Of a stretch of 36,247 bases of DNA, positions 26,634 through 35,341 are shown in pieces (within the stretch, counting starts at the first letter, position 1; every line of letters begins with the position of its first letter). The notes under the pieces are model-generated. The model saw only the letters and a list, made by a program, of their open reading frames with translations, was not told the DNA's origin and did no database searches. Position numbers and translations under genes: made by a program. The DNA comes from Oscillospiraceae bacterium. GTDB lineage: Bacteria; Bacillota; Clostridia; Oscillospirales; QAMX01. The stretch is taken from the NCBI GenBank assembly GCA_015068345.1, contig SVKS01000010.1, positions 1 to 36,247 on the forward strand. Direction: 5' to 3'.

Positions 26634-26993
26634 TTAGAACTTGAGTCCGCCTTCACGGGCGCCCTCAGCTAATGCCTGTACACGGCCGTGATAGACGTAA
26701 CCGCCGCGGTCAAAAACGATGGTTTCAACACCGGCAGCCTTGGCTCTTTCGGCGATCAGGAGGCCGACCTTCTTAGCCGCGTCCTTGTTTCCGCCGTAAG
26801 CGGTGAAATCCTTTTCAACGGTGGAAGCCGAAGCAATGGTCTTGCCGGCTACATCGTCGATAACCTGAGCGTAGATGTGCTGAGCACTGCGGAACACGCA
26901 GAGTCTGGGCCGTTCGGGAGTGCCCGAAATAACGGCACGGACTCTCTTATGGCGTACGAGACGCGCTTTATTCGAATCTTTTCTGCTTACCAT
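26634..26993 (-). CDS. rplR: 50S ribosomal protein L18
   Basis: A 119-residue 5S-rRNA-binding protein of the central protuberance. Conserved parts are [23 protein letters not shown] at the N-terminus and [26 protein letters not shown] at the C-terminus. It lies between rplF and rpsE, preceded by AAGGAGTG. Works with L5, also encoded here. Confidence 0.97.
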   Translation of the reverse strand: MVSRKDSNKARLVRHKRVRAVISGTPERPRLCVFRSAQHIYAQVIDDVAGKTIASASTVEKDFTAYGGNKDAAKKVGLLIAERAKAAGVETIVFDRGGYVYHGRVQALAEGAREGGLKF

Positions 26994-27009
26994 TATTTAT
27001 GCACACTCC

Positions 27010-27555
27010 TTACTTCTTACCGGACTTGCCTTCTTTGAGGATGACAACTTCACCGGCGTATCTGACACCCTTGCCCTTGTAGGGTTCCGGAGGTCTCTTG
27101 GAACGGATATCGGCGGCAAACTGGCCAACCTTATCCTTTTCGATGCCCTTAACAACGATGGCATCGGGGGCGGGAACTTCAACGGTGATACCGGGAACTT
27201 CTTCCAGAATAACCTGGTGAGAGTAACCAAGGTTCATGACAAGCTTGTTGCCTTCCTTGGAAGCTCTGTAACCAACACCCTGGATTTCCAGCTTCTTTTC
27301 AAAGCCATCAGTAACACCCTTCACCATGTTGGCGATGAGAGTTCTGGCCAGGCCGTGGAGAGCGCGAACCTTGGGTTCGTCGTTTTCACGGGTTACATGG
27401 ATCTCGCTGCCTTCAACAGCAACGGCGATCTTCTTATCATATACGTAGGACAGTTCGCCCTTCTTACCCTTAACGTCTACCTTGCGGGCAGCTTCGTCAA
27501 CCTTGACTTCGACACCGGCGGGGATAGCGATAGGGAGTCTACCAATTCTCGACAT
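27010..27555 (-). CDS. rplF: 50S ribosomal protein L6
   Basis: A 181-residue protein at the factor-binding side of the large subunit. It begins MSRIGRLPIAIPAGVEV and ends with the L6 signature KRPPEPYKGKGVRYAGE, near the sarcin-ricin loop contact. Two repeated alpha/beta domains are expected. AAGGAGGG precedes the start. Standard position between rpsH and rplR. Confidence 0.97.
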   Translation of the reverse strand: MSRIGRLPIAIPAGVEVKVDEAARKVDVKGKKGELSYVYDKKIAVAVEGSEIHVTRENDEPKVRALHGLARTLIANMVKGVTDGFEKKLEIQGVGYRASKEGNKLVMNLGYSHQVILEEVPGITVEVPAPDAIVVKGIEKDKVGQFAADIRSKRPPEPYKGKGVRYAGEVVILKEGKSGKK

Positions 27556-27570
27556 AGTTTAGTGCCCTCC

Positions 27571-27969
27571 TTACCAAACAAACGCAAGGATTTCGCCGCC
27601 GACATGCTCAGCTCTGGCCTTGCGGTCGGTCATGACGCCCTTGGAGGTGGAAACGATGGCAGTACCGAGGCCGCGAAGTACCTTCGGCATATCTTCTACG
27701 CCGGCGTAAACGCGCAGGCCCGGCTTGGATACTCTGCGAAGACCCGAGATGATCGGTTCTCTGTTCTGGCCGTACTTCAGGGAAATACGGATGATTCCCT
27801 GTCCACCATCATCGATGAGAGTGTACATTTTGATATAGCCCTCTTCCAAGAGGATCTCGGCGATGGCCTTCTTGGTGCCGGAAGCAGGGACATCAACGGT
27901 ATCATGCTTCTGCGAATTCGCATTGCGGATTCTGGTCAGCATATCCGCAATAGGATCAGTGATCTGCAT
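27571..27969 (-). CDS. rpsH: 30S ribosomal protein S8
   Basis: A 132-residue primary 16S-binding protein. [28 protein letters not shown] is the conserved opening, and [27 protein letters not shown] the conserved close. In E. coli S8 represses the spc operon by binding the rplE start region; no matching site could be verified here. AAAGGAG lies upstream. The 68-base gap between rpsZ and rpsH carries no other gene. Confidence 0.97.
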   Translation of the reverse strand: MQITDPIADMLTRIRNANSQKHDTVDVPASGTKKAIAEILLEEGYIKMYTLIDDGGQGIIRISLKYGQNREPIISGLRRVSKPGLRVYAGVEDMPKVLRGLGTAIVSTSKGVMTDRKARAEHVGGEILAFVW

Positions 27970-28037
27970 TTTTATATTTTCTCCTTTCAGAAGTTAGAGG
28001 CAAGACGCCTCCACTTTTCCCTAAGGCCGGGAATTGT

Positions 28038-28223
28038 TTACCAGCTAGCTTTCTTAACACCCGGGATCTGGCCCTTGTAGGCAAGTTCACGGAAGCAGAT
28101 ACGGCAGATGCCGTAGTTACGGAGATAGGCATGAGGTCTACCGCAGATTTTGCAGCGGTTGTAACGGCGGGTAGAGAACTTCGGCTCTTCCTGCTGTCTT
28201 AAAATCATAGATTTCTTTGCCAT
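28038..28223 (-). CDS. rpsZ: 30S ribosomal protein S14, zinc type (S14Z)
   Basis: A 61-residue S14 of the short zinc-binding type. The zinc ligands are CKIC at 24-27 and CRIC at 40-43 in the chain [21 protein letters not shown]. The long zinc-free paralogue (about 89 residues) is not in the window. GAGGAG precedes the ATG. It sits between rplE and rpsH as usual. In many bacteria the zinc-free copy is made under zinc starvation. Confidence 0.96.
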   Translation of the reverse strand: MAKKSMILRQQEEPKFSTRRYNRCKICGRPHAYLRNYGICRICFRELAYKGQIPGVKKASW

Positions 28224-28237
28224 TGCTTTTTCTCCTC

Positions 28238-28777
28238 TCAGTTAGCGAACGGAGCACCCAGGAGGGTGAGCAGTTCGCGGGCTTCTTCGTCGGTGTTTGC
28301 GGTGGTGCAGATGACGATATTCATGCCTCTGATCTTGTCGACCTTGTCGAACTCGATTTCAGGGAAGATAAGCTGTTCGCGAAGACCCAGGGCGTAGTTG
28401 CCACGGCCGTCGAAGGCGTTGGCGCTGATGCCGCGGAAGTCGCGGACTCTGGGCAGAGCCACATTGAAGAGCTTATCCAGGAATTCGTACATTCTGTCGG
28501 CGCGCAGGGTAACCTTGGCACCGATGTTCATGCCCTGGCGGACCTTGAAGTTAGCAACCGATTTCTTAGCCTTGGTGATCTGGGCCTTCTGGCCGGTGAT
28601 CAGGGCGAGGTCGGAGCAAACAGCGTCCAGAGCCTTGGCATTTTCACGAGCTTCGCCGCAGCCAACGTTGATAATGATCTTATCAAGCTTGGGGATCTGC
28701 ATGGGGCTCTTGTAGTTGAACTTCTTCATGAGGGCGGAAGCAACTTCGTTCTTGTAACGTTCTTTCATTCTTGCCAT
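28238..28777 (-). CDS. rplE: 50S ribosomal protein L5
   Basis: A 179-residue 5S-rRNA protein contacting P-site tRNA and S13. It contains [22 protein letters not shown] near the N-terminus and [21 protein letters not shown] plus the final [17 protein letters not shown], all family landmarks. GGGAGGAAG is upstream. Position after rplX is standard. Confidence 0.97.
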   Translation of the reverse strand: MARMKERYKNEVASALMKKFNYKSPMQIPKLDKIIINVGCGEARENAKALDAVCSDLALITGQKAQITKAKKSVANFKVRQGMNIGAKVTLRADRMYEFLDKLFNVALPRVRDFRGISANAFDGRGNYALGLREQLIFPEIEFDKVDKIRGMNIVICTTANTDEEARELLTLLGAPFAN

Positions 28778-28792
28778 GATTGTCTTCCTCCC

Positions 28793-29107
28793 TTAGATTT
28801 CTGCGCCGCACTTCTTGCAGACGCGAACCTTAACACCGTTGTCATTGACCTTGTGGGCAAGTCTGGTGGGCTTGTCGCACTTGGGGCAGACACGCATGAC
28901 CTTGCATGCGTAGATCGGGGTTTCTTTTTCGATGATGCCGCTGACATCGGTCTGTCTGCGGGCTTTCTGATGCTTCTTAGCGACCGCAATCTTTTCTACG
29001 ATGACCTTGCCTTCATCCGGCATAGCCTTCAATACCTTGCCCGTGCGACCCTTATCGCGGCCGCTGAGGACGATAACGGTGTCGCCTGTACGCACATGTA
29101 AACTCAT
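28793..29107 (-). CDS. rplX: 50S ribosomal protein L24
   Basis: A 104-residue assembly-initiator protein of the large subunit, with the KOW motif in TGDTVIVLSGRDKGRTGKVLK. The C-terminal half holds two CxxC pairs (CPKCDKPTRLAHKV... and CKKCG), suggesting a bound zinc, as in several Gram-positive L24 proteins. AAGGAGG precedes the ATG. It lies between rplN and rplE. Confidence 0.97.
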   Translation of the reverse strand: MSLHVRTGDTVIVLSGRDKGRTGKVLKAMPDEGKVIVEKIAVAKKHQKARRQTDVSGIIEKETPIYACKVMRVCPKCDKPTRLAHKVNDNGVKVRVCKKCGAEI

Positions 29108-29119
29108 GATTGTGCCTCC

Positions 29120-29488
29120 TTATAATACTTCCGGGGCAAGAGAAAGGATTCTCATGTAACCCTTTTCACGAAGCTCTCTGGCAACCGGCCCAAAGATACG
29201 GGTACCTCTGGGATCCTTGTCTTCCTTGATGATGACGGCAGCGTTTTCGTCGAAACGAACATAGGAGCCGTCAGCTCTGCGGACACCCTTGCGGGTACGG
29301 ACGATAACAGCCTTGACGACTTCGCCCTTCTTGGCAGTGCCGCCCGGGGCAGCCTTGCGAACGCTGGCTACGATAACGTCACCAACATTGCCATATCTGT
29401 GAACAGAGCCGCCGAGCACGCGAATGCACTTCAATTCCTTAGCGCCGGTGTTATCGGCAACCTTCAGTACTGTTTCCTGCTGTACCAT
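29120..29488 (-). CDS. rplN: 50S ribosomal protein L14
   Basis: A 122-residue, very conserved subunit-interface protein. [27 protein letters not shown] is the classical start and [24 protein letters not shown] the classical end. AAGGAGGGTCACC precedes the ATG. It follows rpsQ by 11 bases and shows no oddity. Confidence 0.98.
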   Translation of the reverse strand: MVQQETVLKVADNTGAKELKCIRVLGGSVHRYGNVGDVIVASVRKAAPGGTAKKGEVVKAVIVRTRKGVRRADGSYVRFDENAAVIIKEDKDPRGTRIFGPVARELREKGYMRILSLAPEVL

Positions 29489-29499
29489 GGTGACCCTCC

Positions 29500-29763
29500 T
29501 TACTTAGCCTTGGTCACGATTTCAACAACGCGCCATCTCTTGTCCTTGGACAGGGGACGGGTTTCCATAACGCGGACGGTATCGCCGACCTTGCATTCGT
29601 TGTTTTCATCATGTGCCTTGAGTTTATAGGTATTGCGAACGATCTTCTTGTAAAGCGGGTGAATGACACGGTCTTCAACGGCTACAACGATCGTCTTATC
29701 CATCTTATCGGAAATGACCTTACCGACTCTGGTCTTACGGAAGGCTCTTACTACTTCACTCAT
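29500..29763 (-). CDS. rpsQ: 30S ribosomal protein S17
   Basis: An 87-residue OB-fold protein that binds 16S rRNA early. [29 protein letters not shown] is the family core, followed by [33 protein letters not shown] precedes the start. Its position between rpmC and rplN is standard. Confidence 0.97.
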   Translation of the reverse strand: MSEVVRAFRKTRVGKVISDKMDKTIVVAVEDRVIHPLYKKIVRNTYKLKAHDENNECKVGDTVRVMETRPLSKDKRWRVVEIVTKAK

Positions 29764-29782
29764 TGTCTATTCCTCCCTTTCT

Positions 29783-29983
29783 TCAGGCGTCGGCCTTCAG
29801 TTCCATTTCGCGCAGAATCGTCTTGACTCTGGCGATATCCTTCTTAACCTCGACGATCTTCATCGGGTTTTCGAGCTGATTGATGGCATGCTGGAAGCGG
29901 AGATTGAAGAGCTCGCTCTTCAGATCTTCGAGCTTCTTGGAAAGATCCTGGACGCTCATAGCTCTCATTTCGCTAGCCTTCAT
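29783..29983 (-). CDS. rpmC: 50S ribosomal protein L29
   Basis: A 66-residue helical-hairpin protein near the exit tunnel, where trigger factor and SRP dock. [30 protein letters not shown] and the following [13 protein letters not shown] match the family. The start overlaps the rplP stop by one base, and the upstream ribosome binding site is weak (GGCGGTG), so translation is probably coupled to rplP. Confidence 0.96.
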   Translation of the reverse strand: MKASEMRAMSVQDLSKKLEDLKSELFNLRFQHAINQLENPMKIVEVKKDIARVKTILREMELKADA

Positions 29984-30413
29984 TACGCTTCACCGCCTTC
30001 CACTTTTTCGATCTTTCTAACAAACTTGGTCTTCATGGGAAGCTTATGACCGGCAAGCCGGATAGCTTCTCTGGCAGCTTCTTCGCTTACGCCGCCGATT
30101 TCAAAGAGCACACGGCCGGGCTTCACAACGGCTACCCAGTACTCAGGAGAACCCTTACCGGAACCCATTCGGGTTTCAGCAGGCTTTTCGGTGATGGGCT
30201 TGTCGGGGAAGATATTGATCCAGACCTGGCCGCCGCGGCGGATGTATCTGGTCATGGCGATACGTGCTGCTTCAATCTGATTGGAGGTGACCCAGGCCGG
30301 TTCGGTGGCCACGATGCCATATTCACCGTAGGTAACCTCGTTACCGCGCAGGGCCTTGCCCTTCATTCTGCCGCGGTGAACTCTTCTGTATTTAACTCTC
30401 TTAGGTAAAAGCA

Positions 30414-30414
<1 letters not shown>
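29983..30414 (-). CDS. rplP: 50S ribosomal protein L16
   Basis: A 143-residue protein at the A-site side of the large subunit. [19 protein letters not shown] opens it, with [30 protein letters not shown] in the middle (tRNA-contact loop). It overlaps rpsC and rpmC by one base each, making rpsC-rplP-rpmC a compact coupled block. GAAGGAGG precedes the ATG. Confidence 0.97.
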
Positions 30415-31235
<821 letters not shown>

Positions 31236-31247
31236 ATATTCCTCCTG

Positions 31248-31589
31248 TTATTCCGCGTCAAGTTCTTTGACTGCGAGGGTGATGTGAGAGGTTCTCTTGT
31301 TAATTCTGTCGGCTCTGCCTTTTGCTCTGGGCATCATTCTCTTCATGATGGGACCGGGGCAAGCGAATACTTCGCTGACATATAACTTTTCAACATCCAT
31401 CTCATAGTTGTTCTCAGCGTTGGCTACCGCGTTCTGAAGGAGCTTGGAGAGAGGCTCGCTGGCAGACTTCGGGGTGAAGCGAAGGATGGCGGCGGCTTCG
31501 CTGGCTTTCTTGCCGCGGATCAGATCGCAAACGATCTTTACCTTGCTGGGGGAAATGCGGACGTTTCTAACAATAGCTCTAGATTCCAT
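31248..31589 (-). CDS. rplV: 50S ribosomal protein L22
   Basis: A 113-residue protein whose long loop lines the nascent-peptide tunnel. VRISPSKVKIVCDLIRGKKASEAAAIL is the conserved front, and RMMPRAKGRADRINKRTSHITLAV covers the tunnel-loop region. GGGAGG lies upstream. Order rplB-rpsS-rplV-rpsC is standard. Confidence 0.97.
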   Translation of the reverse strand: MESRAIVRNVRISPSKVKIVCDLIRGKKASEAAAILRFTPKSASEPLSKLLQNAVANAENNYEMDVEKLYVSEVFACPGPIMKRMMPRAKGRADRINKRTSHITLAVKELDAE

Positions 31590-31606
31590 GTCTTATTTCC
31601 TCCCTA

Positions 31607-31888
31607 TTACTTACCGGTGTTGGAGGTCTTGGAACCCGCATGCCCTCTGAAGGTACGAGTGGGGGCGAATTCGCCGAGTCTGTGACCGACCATATCTTCG
31701 GTGATATATACAGGAACGTGCTTTCTGCCGTCGTGGACAGCGATGGTGTGACCGACGAAATCAGGGAAGATCGTCGAAGCACGGGACCAGGTGCGGAGCA
31801 CCTTCTTGCTGCCAGTGGCATTCAGTTCCTTAACTCTCTTAAGGAGTTCGGGGGCTACGAAAGGCCCTTTCTTAATGCTTCTGCTCAT
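31607..31888 (-). CDS. rpsS: 30S ribosomal protein S19
   Basis: A 93-residue head protein of the small subunit that pairs with S13. [19 protein letters not shown] and the end [25 protein letters not shown] are diagnostic. The GGAGG site is eleven bases before the ATG. No unusual features. Confidence 0.98.
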   Translation of the reverse strand: MSRSIKKGPFVAPELLKRVKELNATGSKKVLRTWSRASTIFPDFVGHTIAVHDGRKHVPVYITEDMVGHRLGEFAPTRTFRGHAGSKTSNTGK

Positions 31889-31905
31889 TTATCAATTACC
31901 TCCGC

Positions 31906-32739
31906 TTATTTACCGTTGCGTCTCTTGACGATGAACTTATCGGTGCGGTTCTTCTTCTTGCGGGTCTTGTAACCAAGAGTCGGCTTACCCCAAGGAGTAA
32001 CAGGACCGGAGCGGCCGATGGGGGACTTGCCTTCACCACCACCATGGGGGTGGTCCACCGGGTTCATAACGGAACCGCGGACGGTCGGGCGGATACCCAT
32101 GTGACGCTTGCGACCGGCCTTACCGATCTTGATGGATTCGTGCTCATGAGCACCAACCTGGCCGATGGTAGCCTGGCAGTCGAGTCTGACCAGTCTGACT
32201 TCACCGGAGGGGAGTCTTACCTGAGCGTAGCCGCCTTCCTTAGCCATCAGCTGAGCGGCGCTACCGGCGGAGCGAACCATCTGGGCGCCCTTACCGGGGT
32301 AAAGCTCAACATTGTGGATGAAGGTGCCGAGGGGGATGTTAGCCAGGGGCAGGGTGTTACCGGGCTTGATGTCGGCGGAAGCGCCGGACACGACGGTGTC
32401 ACCAGCCTTGAGGCCTTCGGGTGCGATGATGTAGGCCAGAACGCCGTCTTCGTACTTGACGAGGGCGATGTTGGCGCTACGGTTCGGGTCGTACTGAATC
32501 GAAAGGACTTCGGCGGGCATGTCAGCCTTCTGACGCTTGAAGTCGATGATACGATACTTTTTTCTGTTGCCGCCGCCGTGATGACGAACGGTGATTCTGC
32601 CGTAGCTGTTACGACCAGCGTGCTTCTTCTTAACCTGAAGCAAGCTCTTCTCGGGCTTATCCTTGGAGAGGCCTTCGATCTGGAGGGAGGTCATGTTACG
32701 GCGGGACGGAGTTGTCGGATTATAAACCTTAATAGCCAT
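31906..32739 (-). CDS. rplB: 50S ribosomal protein L2
   Basis: A 277-residue protein at the heart of the peptidyl-transferase region. Conserved blocks are [20 protein letters not shown] and [23 protein letters not shown], the second holding the functionally important histidine region. Ends in a Lys/Arg-rich tail. GGAAGGAG precedes the start, 20 bases after rplW. Confidence 0.98.
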   Translation of the reverse strand: MAIKVYNPTTPSRRNMTSLQIEGLSKDKPEKSLLQVKKKHAGRNSYGRITVRHHGGGNRKKYRIIDFKRQKADMPAEVLSIQYDPNRSANIALVKYEDGVLAYIIAPEGLKAGDTVVSGASADIKPGNTLPLANIPLGTFIHNVELYPGKGAQMVRSAGSAAQLMAKEGGYAQVRLPSGEVRLVRLDCQATIGQVGAHEHESIKIGKAGRKRHMGIRPTVRGSVMNPVDHPHGGGEGKSPIGRSGPVTPWGKPTLGYKTRKKKNRTDKFIVKRRNGK

Positions 32740-32759
32740 TTTTTCTCTCTCCTTCCGTC

Positions 32760-33050
32760 TTACATCATGCTATCGAAGAATTCGATGGTCTTGGAATCTT
32801 CGGTGATGGTGACAATAGCCTTTTTCCAGTCAGGACGGAAACCGGTGTGGATACCCATTCTCTTTTCCTTGCCCTTGACGTTGATGGTGTTGACGCTCTT
32901 AACCTTGATGCCGAAAATTTCTTCGCAGGCGTTCTTGATATCGATCTTGGTAGCTTCCTTGGCTACTTCGAAGGTGTATCTACGTTCCATGATGCCGGCG
33001 GTGGACTTTTCGGTGATGATGGGCTTCTTAATGATGTCGTACTTGTTCAT
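32760..33050 (-). CDS. rplW: 50S ribosomal protein L23
   Basis: A 96-residue exit-tunnel protein that binds trigger factor and SRP. It shows [25 protein letters not shown] and [33 protein letters not shown]. It overlaps the rplD stop by 4 bases (ATGA) and has GAGGAGG upstream inside rplD, which suggests coupling of L4 and L23. Confidence 0.97.
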   Translation of the reverse strand: MNKYDIIKKPIITEKSTAGIMERRYTFEVAKEATKIDIKNACEEIFGIKVKSVNTINVKGKEKRMGIHTGFRPDWKKAIVTITEDSKTIEFFDSMM

Positions 33051-33670
33051 GCAAATACCTCCTCGAGCTTCGCGAGGGCTGCCTGGTCCAGAACGAGGTA
33101 GTCGCTGCCGAGAACCTTGTAGGTATTGATCAGGGTCACATCGGTGGGATTGACCTTTTCAATGTTACGGGCGCTGCGGTAGAGCTTATCGTTTTCGCCG
33201 GCATACGCGAGCATGATCTTGCCTTCGGCCTTAACCGCCTTGAGGAACTTGGCGATCACAGAAGTCTTGTATTCTTCGGCCTGGATGGAATCAACCAGAA
33301 TGATCTTGCCTTCAGCGGCCTTGTCGGAGAGAACCGACTTGAGAGCCAGGCGGCGGATCTTCTTATTGATGCTGTATCTGTATTCTCTGGGCTTGGGGGC
33401 AAAAGCCACACCACCGTGGTGCCACTGGGGAGCGCGGATGGAACCCTGACGGGCGCGTCCGGTACCCTTCTGACGCCAGGGCTTACGGCCACCGCCGGAA
33501 ACCTCAGCTCTGGTGAGGGCCGACTGAGTACCCTGTCTCTGGTTAGCCAGGTAGTTCACAACTACACTGTGCACAGCAGACATATTGGGTTCGATGCCGA
33601 AAATCGCATCGTTGAGTTCGGTTTCGCCGACAACCTTGCCGGTCATATCAAAGATATCAATCTTAGCCAT
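33047..33670 (-). CDS. rplD: 50S ribosomal protein L4
   Basis: A 207-residue protein lining the exit tunnel; in E. coli it also represses its own S10 operon. The ATG at 33670 (MAKIDIFDMTG) is used instead of the track start nine codons upstream, because GAGGAGGAA lies between them. SGGGRKPWRQKGTGRARQGSIRAPQW is the tunnel loop. It starts 23 bases after the rplC stop. A role in the long leader before rpsJ is possible but unproven. Confidence 0.97.
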   Translation of the reverse strand: MAKIDIFDMTGKVVGETELNDAIFGIEPNMSAVHSVVVNYLANQRQGTQSALTRAEVSGGGRKPWRQKGTGRARQGSIRAPQWHHGGVAFAPKPREYRYSINKKIRRLALKSVLSDKAAEGKIILVDSIQAEEYKTSVIAKFLKAVKAEGKIMLAYAGENDKLYRSARNIEKVNPTDVTLINTYKVLGSDYLVLDQAALAKLEEVFA

Positions 33671-33693
33671 TTTATTTCCTCCTCGTCCTCGAA

Positions 33694-34329
33694 TCAAACG
33701 CGGGTGGTGTTCTTGATGACCACTGCGCCGCCCTTAGGTCCGGGGATCGCGCCGCGCACTGCGAGAAGATTCTTCTCAGCATCAACCTTCACGACGACCA
33801 GGTTCTGTACAGTGACCTGTTCAACGCCCATGTGTCCGGCCAGCTTCTTGCCAGGCATAACTCTGGAGGGGTCGGTGGAAGCGCCCATGGAACCGGGGCT
33901 TCTGTGTACAGGGCCTACACCGTGAGTATGGGTCTGAACCGCCTGGCCCCATCTCTTGACGACACCGGCGTAACCTTTACCCTTGGAAATACCGACGACG
34001 TCCACGCGGTCGCCTTCGGCGAATACGTCTGCCTTAATGACGTCGCCGACGTTCATTTCAGCAGCATTCTCAAGCTTGAACTCCTTGAGGACCTTTACCG
34101 GGGCAACACCGGCCTTCTTGATGTGACCGAGTTCCGGCTTGTTGAGCTTTCTCTCCTCGACGGAGTCGAACCCTACCTGTACGGCATTGTAGCCTTCCTT
34201 TTCAACCGTCTTCTTCTGCAGAACCACGCAGGGGCCGGCTTCAATAACGGTTACGGGAATGACCTTTCCGTTTTCATCGAAGATCTGGGTCATACCGACC
34301 TTTTTTCCGATGATCGCTTTGTTAAGCAT
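33694..34329 (-). CDS. rplC: 50S ribosomal protein L3
   Basis: A 211-residue protein that starts large-subunit assembly. [30 protein letters not shown] is the classic front, and [13 protein letters not shown] with [23 protein letters not shown] forms the finger into 23S rRNA. The spacer before it (34330-34401) carries two hairpins. AAAGGAG precedes the ATG. Confidence 0.98.
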   Translation of the reverse strand: MLNKAIIGKKVGMTQIFDENGKVIPVTVIEAGPCVVLQKKTVEKEGYNAVQVGFDSVEERKLNKPELGHIKKAGVAPVKVLKEFKLENAAEMNVGDVIKADVFAEGDRVDVVGISKGKGYAGVVKRWGQAVQTHTHGVGPVHRSPGSMGASTDPSRVMPGKKLAGHMGVEQVTVQNLVVVKVDAEKNLLAVRGAIPGPKGGAVVIKNTTRV

Positions 34330-34354
34330 GTGTTTTTTCTCCTTTCAGCTATTG

Positions 34355-34393
34355 GTTGGCATTTTGCCAACTTGACCGTCGGCTCTTGGCCGA
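34355..34393 (-). other. Two adjacent RNA hairpins between rpsJ and rplC
   Basis: In the 72-base rpsJ-rplC spacer, TCGGC/GCCGA (34379-34383 with 34389-34393) and GTTGGC/GCCAAC (34355-34360 with 34366-34371) form two perfect small stems with 5-base loops. Neither is followed by a T-run, so they are not intrinsic terminators. The second ends about 15 bases before the rplC ribosome binding site. Confidence 0.55.
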
Positions 34394-34401
34394 TTTTACA
34401 A

Positions 34402-34710
34402 TTAAAGCTTTATTTCAATTTCCACGCCGGCGGGAAGATCCAGGGTTGTGAGAGCTTCCATCGTTTTGGCGGTGGGCTTTAATATGTCGATGAGTCTTTT
34501 GTGGGTGCGTCTTTCAAACTGCTCACGGCTGTCCTTATACTTATGAACAGCGCGCAGAATGGTGACGACTTCCTTCTTGGTGGGAAGGGGGATGGGGCCG
34601 ACGATTTCGGCTCCGGTGCGCTTTGCGGTTTCTACGATGCGTTCAGCAGACTGATCTGCCAGCTGATGATCGTAAGCCTTCAGACGAATTCTGATCTTAT
34701 CCTGTGCCAT
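34402..34710 (-). CDS. rpsJ: 30S ribosomal protein S10
   Basis: A 102-residue small-subunit head protein, also NusE in antitermination. [34 protein letters not shown] and [16 protein letters not shown] are diagnostic, and ends [13 protein letters not shown]. It is the first gene of the supercluster, preceded by AGGAGG and a leader of about 390 nt. The str genes (rpsL, rpsG, fusA, tuf) that often precede it are not here; dnaE diverges instead. Confidence 0.98.
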   Translation of the reverse strand: MAQDKIRIRLKAYDHQLADQSAERIVETAKRTGAEIVGPIPLPTKKEVVTILRAVHKYKDSREQFERRTHKRLIDILKPTAKTMEALTTLDLPAGVEIEIKL

Positions 34711-35101
34711 GTTTTCCTCCTGATTTTCACCTTTCGATGTGTTTTGGTGGGTTCCGGAGGGAAACGCGTTTTGAAAGATACCTTATGTTGTGGTTTCTCT
34801 TTCCGGCAGCCACATTATCTTGTACGCTCTCCCGCGTGTTTTATCCTCTTACAAAATTTAAACCGCATTGCCGTTGGTTTTCAATCAGCAATCCGGTTAC
34901 GGTAAGAGGAAACCAGCGGACGTGCTTCGTCAAAACGCGAAGCCGTATCCGCGAACGCTGAAAGCACGCAATAAGGGCATGCCATCGCCAATTTCCCAAC
35001 CGCCCGATTTACGACTGATTAACAGTCCGGACATACTCCACGAAAAAACCTCGCTTCCGCGAGCAACCTTTCGCTTCATCGCAATTTGCCCACACAGGGA
35101 C
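34711..35101 (-). ncRNA. Long structured 5' leader of the S10 cluster (candidate cis-regulatory RNA)
   Basis: This covers most of the only gap over 300 bases in the window. From the promoter at 35136-35108 a transcript would start near 35101 and run about 390 nt before rpsJ. Visible pairings on the minus strand are: a 5-bp hairpin with GGAA loop followed by T6 (35063-35043), terminator-like; GACTG/CAGTC (35027-35013); CGTGCTT/AAGCACG (34968-34921), with an inner CGCG pair; and a nested element closed by nine perfect pairs (34910-34902 with 34852-34844) around a 10-bp stem with one mismatch (34898-34888 with 34871-34861). Such order suggests a ribosomal-protein leader. No Rfam match could be tested. 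The 73-aa track ORF here lacks a ribosome binding site. Confidence 0.6.
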
Positions 35102-35107
35102 GCATAT

Positions 35108-35136
35108 ATCATACCACAACCCCCTATAAATGTCAA
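35108..35136 (-). promoter_or_regulatory. Promoter of the ribosomal cluster
   Basis: On the minus strand, a perfect TTGACA (35136-35131), a 17-base spacer and TATGAT (35113-35108), with A/T-rich tracts upstream that could act as an UP element. This is one of the two best promoters in the window and fits a highly expressed operon. Confidence 0.9.
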
Positions 35137-35253
35137 GCATTTCTTTTTCAAAAGTTCAGAAAATTTTCAACAAAAGCATTTGTGTCATTTCTTTTCTTCG
35201 GGGGAATCTGCACAACTATCCATAAATTTCCCATCCAAATTCCCTCTTTTCGA

Positions 35254-35282
35254 TTGACACCACTTCTCTTTTATTATAAAAT
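35254..35282 (+). promoter_or_regulatory. Promoter of dnaE
   Basis: A perfect TTGACA (35254-35259), a 17-base spacer and TAAAAT (35277-35282). Transcription would begin near 35289, about 53 bases before the dnaE ATG. The A/T-rich stretch 35137-35253 separates it from the divergent S10 promoter and holds no gene that I can see. Confidence 0.85.
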
Positions 35283-35341
35283 AGAAGGAGCAAAGATTCC
35301 GGATTTTTACTCGGTTTTCTTTTGAAAGGAGGCGCCGTAAA

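Noticed and set aside
34930-35079. Possible 49-codon leader peptide in the S10 leader (MKRKVARGSEV...)
   Set aside because: No Shine-Dalgarno sequence before the ATG, and the frame is explained by chance; the RNA pairings are a better account. Kept only as a remote option.
35137-35253. Possible DnaA box or origin near dnaE (CTATCCATA)
   Set aside because: Two mismatches to TTATCCACA, a single copy, no dnaA or dnaN nearby, so no support for an origin.
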